Source: JAJEAD01 sp965221555
GTDB lineage: Bacteria; Pseudomonadota; Gammaproteobacteria; HK1
Assembly (NCBI GenBank): GCA_965221555.1
Contig: OZ244895.1
Location: forward strand, 3,038,001 to 3,102,000
Length of the DNA: 64,000 nucleotides
Direction: 5' to 3'
The notes under the pieces were generated by a model, which ran no database searches, was not told the origin of the DNA, and saw only the letters and a program-made list of their open reading frames with translations. The translations under genes were made by a program, and so were the position numbers. Within the stretch, counting starts at the first letter, position 1, and every line of letters starts with the position of its first letter. Positions 8,322 through 16,323 of this stretch are shown here, piece by piece.

Positions 8322-10325
8322 ATGCAGGTACCGCAGCGGCGCCTCGCGCACCTCATTCCGCTCGCGCTCGCGATCGGCGCTACGGTCTGGCTCAAGAGCG
8401 CGGCGGAGATCCCCCGCTGGGTGAAGTACTACCCGCGGGACTGGAAGGTGCCGGTCGACGAGCGGCTGAATGCGCTCTTCGACTTCTTCTCCGAGGAGGC
8501 CGATCTCGGGCTCTTCACCTTCAAGGAGCTCACGCGTGGTCTCGCGTGGGTCATCGAGCGGCTGCTCCTCTTCGTTCAGGGCGTCTTCGCCAAGGGGTTC
8601 GAGTTCTACGGCGACGCCATGACGCCCTACCTGGTGATCCCGCCCCTGTCGTGGATCGCGGTCAGCGGCCTCTTCATCATCCTCGCGTACTGGGTGAGCG
8701 GGCGGGCGCTCGCGGCCCTGATCGCGGTCTTCTTCGCCTACTTCGCGGTGTTCGGCCTGTGGGACAACGCCATGCTCACCCTCGCCTCGGTGTTCGTGGC
8801 GGTGCTGCTCGGCATCGCGATCGGGGTCGCCCTGGGGACGCTCGGCTATCGCAGCCGGCTCTTCGACGCCATCCTGACCCCGATCTACGACATCATGCAG
8901 ACCACCCCGATCTGGTCCTACCTGGTGCCGGTGCTGGTGTTCTTCGGCTTCGGGCCGCTCGCCGGGCTGCTCGCAACCGTGGTTTTCGCGATGCCGCCGA
9001 TGGCCCGGGTAACCACCCTCGCCCTGCAACGGGTGCCGGCGAACACCCGTGACTTCGGCGACATGGCGGGATGCACGCGCCGCCAGAAGTTGTGGCTGGT
9101 GATGCTGCCCTCGGCCCGGCGGAACCTGCTCATCGGCATCAACCAGGTAATCATGCTCTCGCTCGCCGCGGTCATCGTCGCCTCGATCATCGGGGCCGGG
9201 GGGCTCGGCGCCGACGTGTACCGGGCCCTCACCGCGCTTCGCATCGGCGATGCGGTGGAGGCGGGCCTTGCCATTACCCTGCTCGCGATCGCGCTGGACC
9301 GCATCTCCCAGGGGATCGCGATGCGCCGGCCCGTGCACCGGGTGAACAGCGCGCGCAATCCGCTTCGCCGCCATCCCCTCATCGCGCTGGCGCTCGCGCT
9401 CGTCGTGGCGAGCACCGTCCTCGGCTACTTCGTCCCGGCGGTAAAGAGCTTTCCCGACGCGCTCACGGTGTCCACCGGCGACGTCTGGAACGACATGGTC
9501 AAGTGGCTGAACGTGAATCATCACGAGACGATCGGGGGGTTCCGGGACTTCTTCATCGTCCACCTGCTGAAGCCGGTGAAGCTGTTCTTCATCCGCTTGC
9601 CGTGGCCGGCGGTCATCGTGATCTTCGTCACCCTCGGCTACGCGCTGGGCGGCTGGCGTCTCGCGCTGCTCGCCGGGATTCTGCTCACCGCCATCGCGCT
9701 TTCGGGATACTGGAAGCAGGCGATGATCTCGCTGTATCTCGCCACCCTCGGGATTCTCGTCTCGATGCTGATCGGAGCGCCGATTGGAGTGGCGGCCGCC
9801 CTCAACCGGCGCGTCGACCGGGTCGTCACCGTGATCATCGACACCCTTCAGACTCTGCCCACCTTCGTCTACCTGCTGCCGGTGGTGATGCTCTTCGCGA
9901 CCGGAGAGTTCCCCGCCTTCGTCGCGGTGGTGATGTACGCGGTGCTTCCCGCCATCCGCTACACCAAACACGGTATCGCCAACATTCCCCGGCCGATCAT
10001 CGAGGCGACCGATCTGTGCGGCGCGACGCGGATGCAGAAGCTCTTCCAGGTGCAGATTCCGCTCGCGCTGCCCGATATTCTCCTGGGGGTAAACCAGGTT
10101 CTGATGATGGCTTTCGGCATGCTGGTGATTACGGCCCTGGTGGGCACCCGCGGACTTGAGCAGGAGGCGCTGACCGCGCTCGCCAAGGTCCGGCCGGGGA
10201 CCGGTATCGTCACCGGCCTCGGGATCGCCTGCCTCGTCATCGTCTCGGACCGGATGATCACCGCGGCCAGCGTGCTGACCCGCCGCCGCCTGGGCCTGGC
10301 CGCTTCCGCGCCGGCGTCGCCGTGA
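8322..10325 (+). CDS. ABC transporter permease with two fused membrane domains (quaternary-amine type)
   Basis: A 667-residue inner-membrane protein with two BPD_transp_1 domains in one chain. Each half has its own EAA loop for docking the ATPase: DFGDMAGCTRRQKLWLVMLP in the first half (about residues 245-264) and IEATDLCGATRMQKLFQVQI in the second (about 560-579). OpuAB/ProW permeases normally carry one such domain and act as homodimers, so this protein supplies both halves of the channel itself. The ATG at 8322 starts 56 bp after the binding protein. The GTGA overlap at its end couples it to the ATPase gene. Confidence 0.9.
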   Translation: MQVPQRRLAHLIPLALAIGATVWLKSAAEIPRWVKYYPRDWKVPVDERLNALFDFFSEEADLGLFTFKELTRGLAWVIERLLLFVQGVFAKGFEFYGDAMTPYLVIPPLSWIAVSGLFIILAYWVSGRALAALIAVFFAYFAVFGLWDNAMLTLASVFVAVLLGIAIGVALGTLGYRSRLFDAILTPIYDIMQTTPIWSYLVPVLVFFGFGPLAGLLATVVFAMPPMARVTTLALQRVPANTRDFGDMAGCTRRQKLWLVMLPSARRNLLIGINQVIMLSLAAVIVASIIGAGGLGADVYRALTALRIGDAVEAGLAITLLAIALDRISQGIAMRRPVHRVNSARNPLRRHPLIALALALVVASTVLGYFVPAVKSFPDALTVSTGDVWNDMVKWLNVNHHETIGGFRDFFIVHLLKPVKLFFIRLPWPAVIVIFVTLGYALGGWRLALLAGILLTAIALSGYWKQAMISLYLATLGILVSMLIGAPIGVAAALNRRVDRVVTVIIDTLQTLPTFVYLLPVVMLFATGEFPAFVAVVMYAVLPAIRYTKHGIANIPRPIIEATDLCGATRMQKLFQVQIPLALPDILLGVNQVLMMAFGMLVITALVGTRGLEQEALTALAKVRPGTGIVTGLGIACLVIVSDRMITAASVLTRRRLGLAASAPASP

Positions 10326-11407
10326 CGAGGTCGGGAACCGTGTCCACGACCGCACCGCCGCACGACGCCGCCCCCGGGGGGCGAGAGGACGGCGTCATGG
10401 TCCACTGCGAGGCGGTCTGGAAGGTCTTCGGGGCGGGGGCCAAGCGGGTCATGGCCGAACACGGCGGATCGCCGAGCGACGAGACCCTGTCGCGCCACGA
10501 ACTGATCGCGGCGGTGCGCGATGTGAGCCTCAGCGTTCACCGTGGAGAGATCTTCGTCATCATGGGACTCTCGGGGTCGGGCAAGTCCACGCTGGTGCGC
10601 TGCATGACCGGGCTGATTGGCCTCACTCGGGGCCGCCTGCTCATCGACGGCACCGACCTCATGGACATCTCGACCCGCGATCTGGTGGCGGTGCGCCGCT
10701 ACAAGATGGGCATGGTCTTTCAGGACTTCGCCCTGCTGCCCCACCTGACGGTGCTCGGAAACGTCGCCTTCCCCCTGAAGATCCAGGGGCTGGAGCGAGG
10801 CGCGCGCGAGGCGCGGGCGCGCGAGATGATCGAGCTCGTCGGCCTCGGCGGACGAGAGCGCTACTTTCCGCACGAGCTCTCCGGTGGGCAGCAGCAGCGG
10901 GTCGGCATCGCCCGAAGCCTCACCACCGAGCCCGAGATCTGGTTTCTTGACGAGCCCTTCTCCGCCCTCGATCCCCTGATCCGCCACGAGATGCAGGACG
11001 AGCTCCTGCGCCTGCAGGGCATGCTCAGAAAGACCATCGTGTTCATCACCCACGACTTCGACGAGGCGATCAGACTCGCGGACCGGATCGCGATCATGAA
11101 CGAGGGCCGGGTCGTGCAGGTCGGCACGCCCGAGGGACTGGTCGTCAACCCCGCCGACGACTACGTCGCGGAGTTCACCCGGAAGATCCCGCGGGCCCGG
11201 GTGCTCACCGTGGGGGCGCTAATGGGCCCGGCGGGGGGCGGCGCAAGCGGCGAGCCTATCCCGGAGAGCCGCCTGGTCCTCGACGCGGCGGAGCGGGTGC
11301 TCGCCGCGGGCGGGCCGGTGCCGGTCTCGAACGCCCGGGGCGAGGTGGTGGGGCGCCTCGAGCGGGATGCCGTCATCCAGGTGCTGCTCGAGAAGGACCG
11401 CGCGTAG
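10322..11407 (+). CDS. ABC transporter ATP-binding protein (ProV/OpuAA type)
   Basis: A 361-residue ATPase with Walker A GLSGSGKST at 82-90, Q-loop Q134, signature LSGGQ at 186-190, Walker B IWFLDE at 206-211 and switch H244. The segment before Walker A and the residues IRLADRIAIMNEGRVVQVGTP are characteristic of the glycine betaine/proline subgroup. The tail (about 325-355) resembles a single CBS-like remnant rather than the full tandem CBS pair used for osmosensing, so classic ionic-strength regulation is uncertain. The GTG start overlaps the permease stop by 4 bp. Confidence 0.92.
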   Translation: MTRSGTVSTTAPPHDAAPGGREDGVMVHCEAVWKVFGAGAKRVMAEHGGSPSDETLSRHELIAAVRDVSLSVHRGEIFVIMGLSGSGKSTLVRCMTGLIGLTRGRLLIDGTDLMDISTRDLVAVRRYKMGMVFQDFALLPHLTVLGNVAFPLKIQGLERGAREARAREMIELVGLGGRERYFPHELSGGQQQRVGIARSLTTEPEIWFLDEPFSALDPLIRHEMQDELLRLQGMLRKTIVFITHDFDEAIRLADRIAIMNEGRVVQVGTPEGLVVNPADDYVAEFTRKIPRARVLTVGALMGPAGGGASGEPIPESRLVLDAAERVLAAGGPVPVSNARGEVVGRLERDAVIQVLLEKDRA

Positions 11408-11512
11408 CCGGCGCGATGCCGGCGCGGGCTCGCGGCGCCGCCGGCCCGCCGATTGACGGCCGCACGGTGGGTCCCCGCCCAGCCCGCTGGTTTCACCGAT
11501 TACCGCCCGGCT

Positions 11513-11694
11513 AACCCGCAAGTTTCACCGATTTTCGGCCGCTTCGGGCGTCAAGATGCCGTAATAGTGGGGCGCACGGACCGAAAGACGCTGAAGTCGT
11601 AGCTGACACTACGTCGAAGCGGCTTGAGGGAGTACGGCCCGCTATCACGAGTATATTGGCGTCCGCAGTAGGAAATCGGTGAAATTTGCGGGCT
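11513..11694. repeat. MITE-like repeat, copy 1 (182 bp)
   Basis: Bounded by near-perfect inverted termini, AACCCGCAAGTTTCACCGAT at 11513 and its complement ending at 11694. The interior is closely similar along its length to the element at 57641-57820. It contains an internal hairpin (GCCGCTTCG near 11538 with CGAAGCGGC near 11617). No transposase is encoded. A solo terminus (GGTTTCACCGATTA) lies just left, at 11489-11502. Confidence 0.8.
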
Positions 11695-11700
11695 GAGGCA

Positions 11701-11791
11701 GGCGCCAAGATGGCGTGACAGTGGGGCGCACGGACTGTAGTACGCCCAACCGCGATCATATTGGCGTCCGCAGCAGGAAATCGGTGAAACT
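11701..11791. repeat. MITE-like repeat, internally deleted copy
   Basis: 91 bp directly after copy 1. It repeats the GCGCCAAGATGGCGTGACAG segment and the right terminus (GGAAATCGGTGAAAC) but lacks the middle and the left terminus. It lies immediately upstream of the HD-domain gene and so forms part of its leader. Confidence 0.7.
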
Positions 11792-11837
11792 TGAGACCCA
11801 ACCTGTACCGGCCGCGACACGCACGGGCGGGAGTCCG

Positions 11838-12584
11838 ATGAGCACCACACCTTCGCTGTCCGAGCGCGCCGACGAGCTCGAACGCCGGCAGATGGCAGAG
11901 CTCGGCGAGCGGGCAATCGTCAAGTCCGTTCTGTACAACCTCGCCGACGGCGAGCAGAGCTTCGGGCCGCGGCCGCGCGTGGCCGGCCGGCACATGGGGG
12001 AGGACCCCCGGCTGCCTCCCATGCCCGAGAAGCCCACTCTGCTCGACTTCTTCCGGCTACGCTTCGCCCCGGGCCAGGCCCATCTCCTGCAGAGCGCAAA
12101 CCTCGCGCAGAATGCCGGGCTGACCGAGAAGATGGTGCTCGCGTGCCTGCTCCACGACATCGCCATCGTCGGGTTCATCCGCGCCGACCACGGCTACTGG
12201 GGCGCCCAGCTCATCGAGCCCTACGTGGACGAGGAGGTGAGCTGGGCGATCCGGATGCACCAGGCGCTGCGCTTCTTTCCCGACGAGTCGGTCGGGTACG
12301 AGTACCCCGAGCAGTACCGCACGATGTTCGGCACCGACTACCGGCCCGATCCCTACATCGTGGCCGACTACGAGCGGGCCCGGAAGCACCGCTGGTACAT
12401 GTCCGCACGCATGATCTGCGTCAACGATCTCTATTCCTTCGACCCCGACGTGCATGTCGAGATCGAGCAGTTCGAGGACATCATCGGCCGGCACTTCCGC
12501 CAGCCCCGGGAAGGACTCGGCAACGACAACACCCCCGCCTCGCACATGTGGCGCACAATCCGCCGTCCCTGCAACGCGCTGTAG
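11838..12584 (+). CDS. HD-domain protein, possible PhnZ/MIOX-like oxygenase or phosphohydrolase
   Basis: 248 residues from the ATG at 11838; a longer open frame upstream runs through the MITE-like repeat and is not believed. Candidate metal ligands follow the HD order: H82 (AHLLQSANLA), H106-D107 (LLHDIA), H118 (DHGYWGAQLI), H141 (IRMHQALRFF) and D197 (VNDLYSFD). This spacing, with DHGYWGA and RMHQALRF, resembles small diiron HD oxygenases such as PhnZ more than nucleotide phosphohydrolases. That is inference from motif order. The gene follows the transporter operon on the same strand, which suggests it may process the imported compound. Confidence 0.7.
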   Translation: MSTTPSLSERADELERRQMAELGERAIVKSVLYNLADGEQSFGPRPRVAGRHMGEDPRLPPMPEKPTLLDFFRLRFAPGQAHLLQSANLAQNAGLTEKMVLACLLHDIAIVGFIRADHGYWGAQLIEPYVDEEVSWAIRMHQALRFFPDESVGYEYPEQYRTMFGTDYRPDPYIVADYERARKHRWYMSARMICVNDLYSFDPDVHVEIEQFEDIIGRHFRQPREGLGNDNTPASHMWRTIRRPCNAL

Positions 12585-12745
12585 CGGGCCGGGCTTCGCG
12601 CCCGCGTGTGGGCAGAGTTCATCACCGGCCAGGGCGGACCGACGAGAACGACCGCTTCGCGCCCGCGCACGAGCGGGGTGGGCGCTCCGGAGAAGACGAG
12701 GAGCGGGGTGTCGGGGAACGAGGGGCACGCCCGCCCCACCCCGCG

Positions 12746-13225
12746 TTATCCCGGCGGCAGCTTCACCCGAGTGCGCGCGAAACCTTCGTCGCAGGGAGAG
12801 AGCATCCGAAGCTCGACCCGCATCGACGAGAAGAACCACTTGCCGACGACCCGCCGACACCGGTCGTGATAGGTCGCAGCCATCCAGTACGCGGCGTCGT
12901 CGATCGTGTAGACAATCGGCTCCCACAGCATCCAGCGCGCTTCCGCCACATCGCCATCGACGTCGACAATCGGATTGGTCACATGGTGGAGCGCGAAGGC
13001 GACCGCCTCCGACGCATTGACGAAGAAGTCCCGGATCGCGTCGCGCCCCTCGCAGCGTCCCATCGGCCCCCCGTCCCAGATCGCATCCGGGAGGAAGAGC
13101 GCGGCGATGCGGTCCGCGTCGTAGCCGTCGTCGCAGGCTTCGCAATAGCGGTACTTGAGACGCCGGATGGCCTCGATGTCCTCGAGGCGCCGCAGGCGCC
13201 GTTCGAGCGCTTCGGAGGTTTCCAG
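12746..13225 (-). CDS. SnoaL-like (NTF2-fold) protein without a canonical start codon
   Basis: The frame encodes a SnoaL_4-type cone-fold protein: LRRLEDIEAIRRLKYRYCEA, then CDDGYDADRIAALFLPDAIW, DGGP, MGRCEGRDAIRDFF and HHVTNPIVDVDGDVAEARW. The only ATG in frame (13063) would cut off the essential first helix, so translation must begin upstream, yet there is no ATG, GTG or TTG. A CTG at 13225-13223, preceded by GGGGGACGGG and lying 13 bp after the M24 stop, is the best candidate and would be coupled to that gene. Length from there is about 159 residues, normal for the family. The function is unknown; relatives include steroid isomerase-like and dehydratase-like enzymes. Confidence 0.75.
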   Translation of the reverse strand: METSEALERRLRRLEDIEAIRRLKYRYCEACDDGYDADRIAALFLPDAIWDGGPMGRCEGRDAIRDFFVNASEAVAFALHHVTNPIVDVDGDVAEARWMLWEPIVYTIDDAAYWMAATYHDRCRRVVGKWFFSSMRVELRMLSPCDEGFARTRVKLPPG

Positions 13226-13238
13226 GGTCCCGTCCCCC

Positions 13239-14447
13239 TCAGCGCACGCGCAGCGTCAGGTCGGAGTCCGGATCGAGCAGTTCGCAGCCGGAATCGGTGA
13301 CGGCGACACTGCGCGAGAAGCCGACGCCGGCGACTCTCGGAATGAAGATGCAGGTGGCGACGTGAAAGCACATGCCGGACTCAAGTTCGGTCTCGACGCC
13401 TTCGGCCAGATACATGGGAGCCTCGGTCCAGGTCGGGGACTGTCCCAGACCAATGGAATAACCGTAGGCGCCGAAGAAGTAGATGTCCGGGTGGCCGGCG
13501 AGCGCTCCCCCCGAGGCCCTGGCCACGTCATCCCCGGTGCGGCCCGGTCTGATGCTGGCGATCGTCGACTCCACCGTCGCGATCGCCACGTCCGCGAGCC
13601 GCGAGACCTCCGGGACAGGCGCTCCGATGGTGGCGCTTCGCATCGCCGGCGCATTGTATCGATAGTGTGTGCCCGATACCTCCAGAAAGACGGCGTCGCC
13701 CGCCCCCATCCTCCGCCTGCGATACGGGGCATGGGGAATCCAGCCGGTCCGGGGGCCGCTCATGATCAGAGGATTGATCGCCATCGTCTCGCTGCCGGCG
13801 GCAATCAATGCCCGGTGCGCCGCGGCGGCGCACTCGTTGTCGCACACGCCGTCGCCGGCGGCGTCCACTCCGGCCGCCATCCCGGCCCGGGTGTACCGGG
13901 CCGCCCGCTTCATGTGGGCGATCTCGTCCGCCGACTTCACAAGCCGGAGCCCCATCACGATCTCAGAGGCGTCGACGAGTTCGGCTCCATCCAGACGCCG
14001 CCGCAATTCCCCGAAGCTCGCCGCGTCCATGGCGCCGGTCGCGAAGGTCTCCAGGTTGCGGGTCTCCACCCCGATACGCTTCGAGCCATGGCCGCGCTCG
14101 CGCAGCAGGTCCGCGAGTTGAGAACCGGTGTCGCCTCCCTCGTGCCAGCCGAAGAGCACGATGTCGCGTATCGTCGACGACTCGAGCGCGCAGACCGCTT
14201 CACAGGTGGAACAGTGGAGCGCGAACTCGCCCTCGACCGGCAGCACGCCGACCGCGTAGCCGGACGGCAGCGCGGAGTCGTATCCGGTCAGGTAGGTGAG
14301 GTTCGACACGTTGGATACGAGCAGCACGTCCATGCCGTGTTCCCGCATGGCCTGCCGCACGCGCCCGATCCGGCTCCGGTACTCTTCCAGCCCGAACCCC
14401 AGGTCCGGCTCGTGGGGGCGATCGCGGAGCGCTTCGAGGAGATCCAC
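13239..14447 (-). CDS. M24 (Xaa-Pro peptidase/creatinase-like) hydrolase lacking usual metal ligands
   Basis: 402 residues from the GTG at 14447, five bases after the preceding stop; GTG keeps the family-typical opening EYRSRIGRVRQAMREHGMDV. It has an N-terminal creatinase domain (LLVSNVSNLTYLTGYDSALP) and a C-terminal pita-bread domain. Where metallopeptidases carry two Asp ligands in a D-x10-D motif, this protein has FLEVSGTHYRYNAPAMR (about 254-270). The HGxG-type histidine is replaced by GYSIGLGQSP (about 329-338). It therefore groups with metal-independent or altered members such as creatinase, DMSP-lyase-like or ectoine-hydrolase-like proteins. C-N hydrolysis of a small osmolyte would fit the neighbouring transporter, but this is inference. 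Confidence 0.82.
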   Translation of the reverse strand: MDLLEALRDRPHEPDLGFGLEEYRSRIGRVRQAMREHGMDVLLVSNVSNLTYLTGYDSALPSGYAVGVLPVEGEFALHCSTCEAVCALESSTIRDIVLFGWHEGGDTGSQLADLLRERGHGSKRIGVETRNLETFATGAMDAASFGELRRRLDGAELVDASEIVMGLRLVKSADEIAHMKRAARYTRAGMAAGVDAAGDGVCDNECAAAAHRALIAAGSETMAINPLIMSGPRTGWIPHAPYRRRRMGAGDAVFLEVSGTHYRYNAPAMRSATIGAPVPEVSRLADVAIATVESTIASIRPGRTGDDVARASGGALAGHPDIYFFGAYGYSIGLGQSPTWTEAPMYLAEGVETELESGMCFHVATCIFIPRVAGVGFSRSVAVTDSGCELLDPDSDLTLRVR

Positions 14448-14452
14448 CGGTC

Positions 14453-14854
14453 TCAGGTCTCCGGAGAATAGGCTTCCCGCATCGCCGCGGTGTCGTAGAA
14501 CTCGCGCCAGAAGACCAGCCTGCCGTCCTTCCAGTGCGTCTCGTGGACAAAGGGGGTCTCCGCGCGCTTGCCGGTGGCCTTTATGCGGTAGGCCTCCCGT
14601 CCGATGGCCACCACCACCTCCCCCGACTCGAGCCACCGGTGCGCCTCCAGGAACTCGTAGTCCGCGGTCGGCTCGGCCGCGAGGACGAAGTAGTCCATGA
14701 GCGCATCGACGCCTACGCGGTCGCCCGAGATGGGCGCGTTCGCGGGGGCGAGGTTCTCCGAGCGTACGTCCTCGTCCATCATCTCCCGCATGGACGCGAA
14801 ATCGCGGGCGGCAAAACGCTCCATGAAGCGCCGGTAGCGGTCGATGTTGCTCAC
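14453..14854 (-). CDS. SnoaL-like/NTF2-family protein
   Basis: 133 residues from the GTG at 14854, preceded by AAGGACGAAGGG. The sequence SNIDRYRRFMERFAARDFAS followed by MREMMDEDVRSENL is a typical NTF2-like opening helix and loop, and HETHWKDGRLVFWREFYDTA is the closing strand pair. The frame is open a further 54 codons upstream, but that Arg/Ala-rich stretch has no family likeness. It is the first gene of a three-gene minus-strand unit with the M24 protein and the second SnoaL-like gene. The exact reaction is unknown; both flanking SnoaL proteins differ and are not recent duplicates. Confidence 0.78.
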   Translation of the reverse strand: MSNIDRYRRFMERFAARDFASMREMMDEDVRSENLAPANAPISGDRVGVDALMDYFVLAAEPTADYEFLEAHRWLESGEVVVAIGREAYRIKATGKRAETPFVHETHWKDGRLVFWREFYDTAAMREAYSPET

Positions 14855-15303
14855 CCCTTCGTCCTTGTCGTGCGTTGGGCCCACCCCGAGCTTGGGACCG
14901 CGGCGACCGGAAGAGGGCATGGTATCGCGGGCGGCCGCGTGGTGCCCGCCTTGCGCTGGCGCGGTCGAGCCGCACCGCTCGCGTCTCCAGGTCTTTCGCC
15001 TGCTCATGGCCCCCAATCGATGTCGTACAGCACGCGCGGCGGGGAACTAGAAGGTTTCCTCCTGGCGCCGGTGCATGGCCCAGCACCACGAACGACTCTC
15101 TTTCCCTCCCGATCCGGTTCCCACTCTGGTCCAGTCTCAGTTCCGACCTGTAGGAGGCGGTACGGTCACCGCCTCGGTCACCGGATCCGAATTCGGCCAT
15201 CTCTCGAGCCGCTGAACAATGACTGGTCATGCCGGGCGAGAATTACACTTGTCGTTGAGCAAACCCGACACAGCCCTCCGATTTTCCCCGCCCGGGTCCC
15301 TGG
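14855..15303. other. Intergenic region, right junction of the block interrupting the Bat operon
   Basis: 449 bp between divergent genes. No supported gene. The promoter of the minus-strand SnoaL/M24 unit and that of the downstream Bat genes must both be here; I see no clear consensus element. No obvious repeat of the left junction (about 5488) is visible. Confidence 0.4.
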
Positions 15304-16323
15304 ATGTTCCAATTCGCCTGGCCATGGTTGGCGCCCATCGCGGCGGCGCCCCTTCTCGTGGCGTATCTCGTCCCCCCCGCCTCGCGGCGCGCCGGCGCGG
15401 CGCTGCGCATCCCCTTCCATGCCCGAATTCCGCTCCCGGGCGCCGCATCACGCCGGCCGCACCTGCGCGGGCCGGGATGGGCGGCGGGGATAGCGTGGCT
15501 GCTTCTGGTGTTCGCCGCCTGTCGGCCGCAGTGGATCCACGAGCCGGTGGAGGTGCCGGTAAGCGGGCGCGATCTGCTGCTCGCGGTCGACCTGTCCGGC
15601 AGCATGAAGACCCGGGACCTGCTTCGCGGCGGCGTCCCCGCAAGCCGCCTCGAAGTGGTGAAGGAAGTGGCGGGAGAGTTCATCGAGCGGCGCGTCGGAG
15701 ACCGCATCGGGTTGATCCTGTTCGGCTCCAGGCCCTACCTCCAGACGCCTCTCACCTTCGATCGCACGAGCGTGCGCCAGCTGCTGGCGGAGGCCGAGAT
15801 CGGGCTTGCGGGTGAGCAGACCGCGATCGGCGACGCGATCGGGCTTGCGCTGAAGCTCCTTCGCGAGCGGCCGGCGCAGAATCGCATCCTCATTCTGCTC
15901 ACCGACGGAGCGAATACCGCGGGTGAGGCCACCCCCCGAGAGGCGGCGGAGCTCGCCGCGGCGTACGCCATGCGGATCCACGCTATCGGAATGGGCGCCG
16001 ACGAGCAGGTCACCCGCCGCCTGTCCCCCGGGGGCGGGGGCGATCTGGACGAAGACACCCTTCAGACCGTCGCCGGCCTCGGAGGCGGACGCTACTTCCG
16101 TGCTCGCGACGCGCAAGAGCTCGAAGCGATCTACGCGCTCCTCGACGATCTGGAGCCCATCGCCCGGGACGAGGAGCTGCTGCGCCCCGTGCGCGAGCTC
16201 TTCACCCTGCCCCTTGGCGTCGCGCTCGGGCTCGTGGCCGGCCTGCTCATTGGCGTGCTCGGCCGGAACCGGCGCCACCGTGAGGGCGTGCCCTCCCCGG
16301 GGTCCCGGGAGCGGGAGAGCTGA
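15304..16323 (+). CDS. batA: von Willebrand factor A domain membrane protein (BatA-like)
   Basis: 339 residues. The opening MFQFAWPWLAPIAAAPLLVA is the first membrane span, a second spans about 60-74, and a third lies near the C-terminus (about 303-320). Between them is a VWA domain with an intact MIDAS: D96-L-S98-G-S100 in AVDLSGSM, and the later ILLTDGANT. Bat proteins are needed for aerotolerance or stress resistance in several bacteria; here they belong with the MoxR/DUF58/DUF4381 genes located 9.8 kb to the left. The RBS is weak (GGGTCCCTGG). The stop and the next ATG overlap as TGATG. Confidence 0.9.
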   Translation: MFQFAWPWLAPIAAAPLLVAYLVPPASRRAGAALRIPFHARIPLPGAASRRPHLRGPGWAAGIAWLLLVFAACRPQWIHEPVEVPVSGRDLLLAVDLSGSMKTRDLLRGGVPASRLEVVKEVAGEFIERRVGDRIGLILFGSRPYLQTPLTFDRTSVRQLLAEAEIGLAGEQTAIGDAIGLALKLLRERPAQNRILILLTDGANTAGEATPREAAELAAAYAMRIHAIGMGADEQVTRRLSPGGGGDLDEDTLQTVAGLGGGRYFRARDAQELEAIYALLDDLEPIARDEELLRPVRELFTLPLGVALGLVAGLLIGVLGRNRRHREGVPSPGSRERES

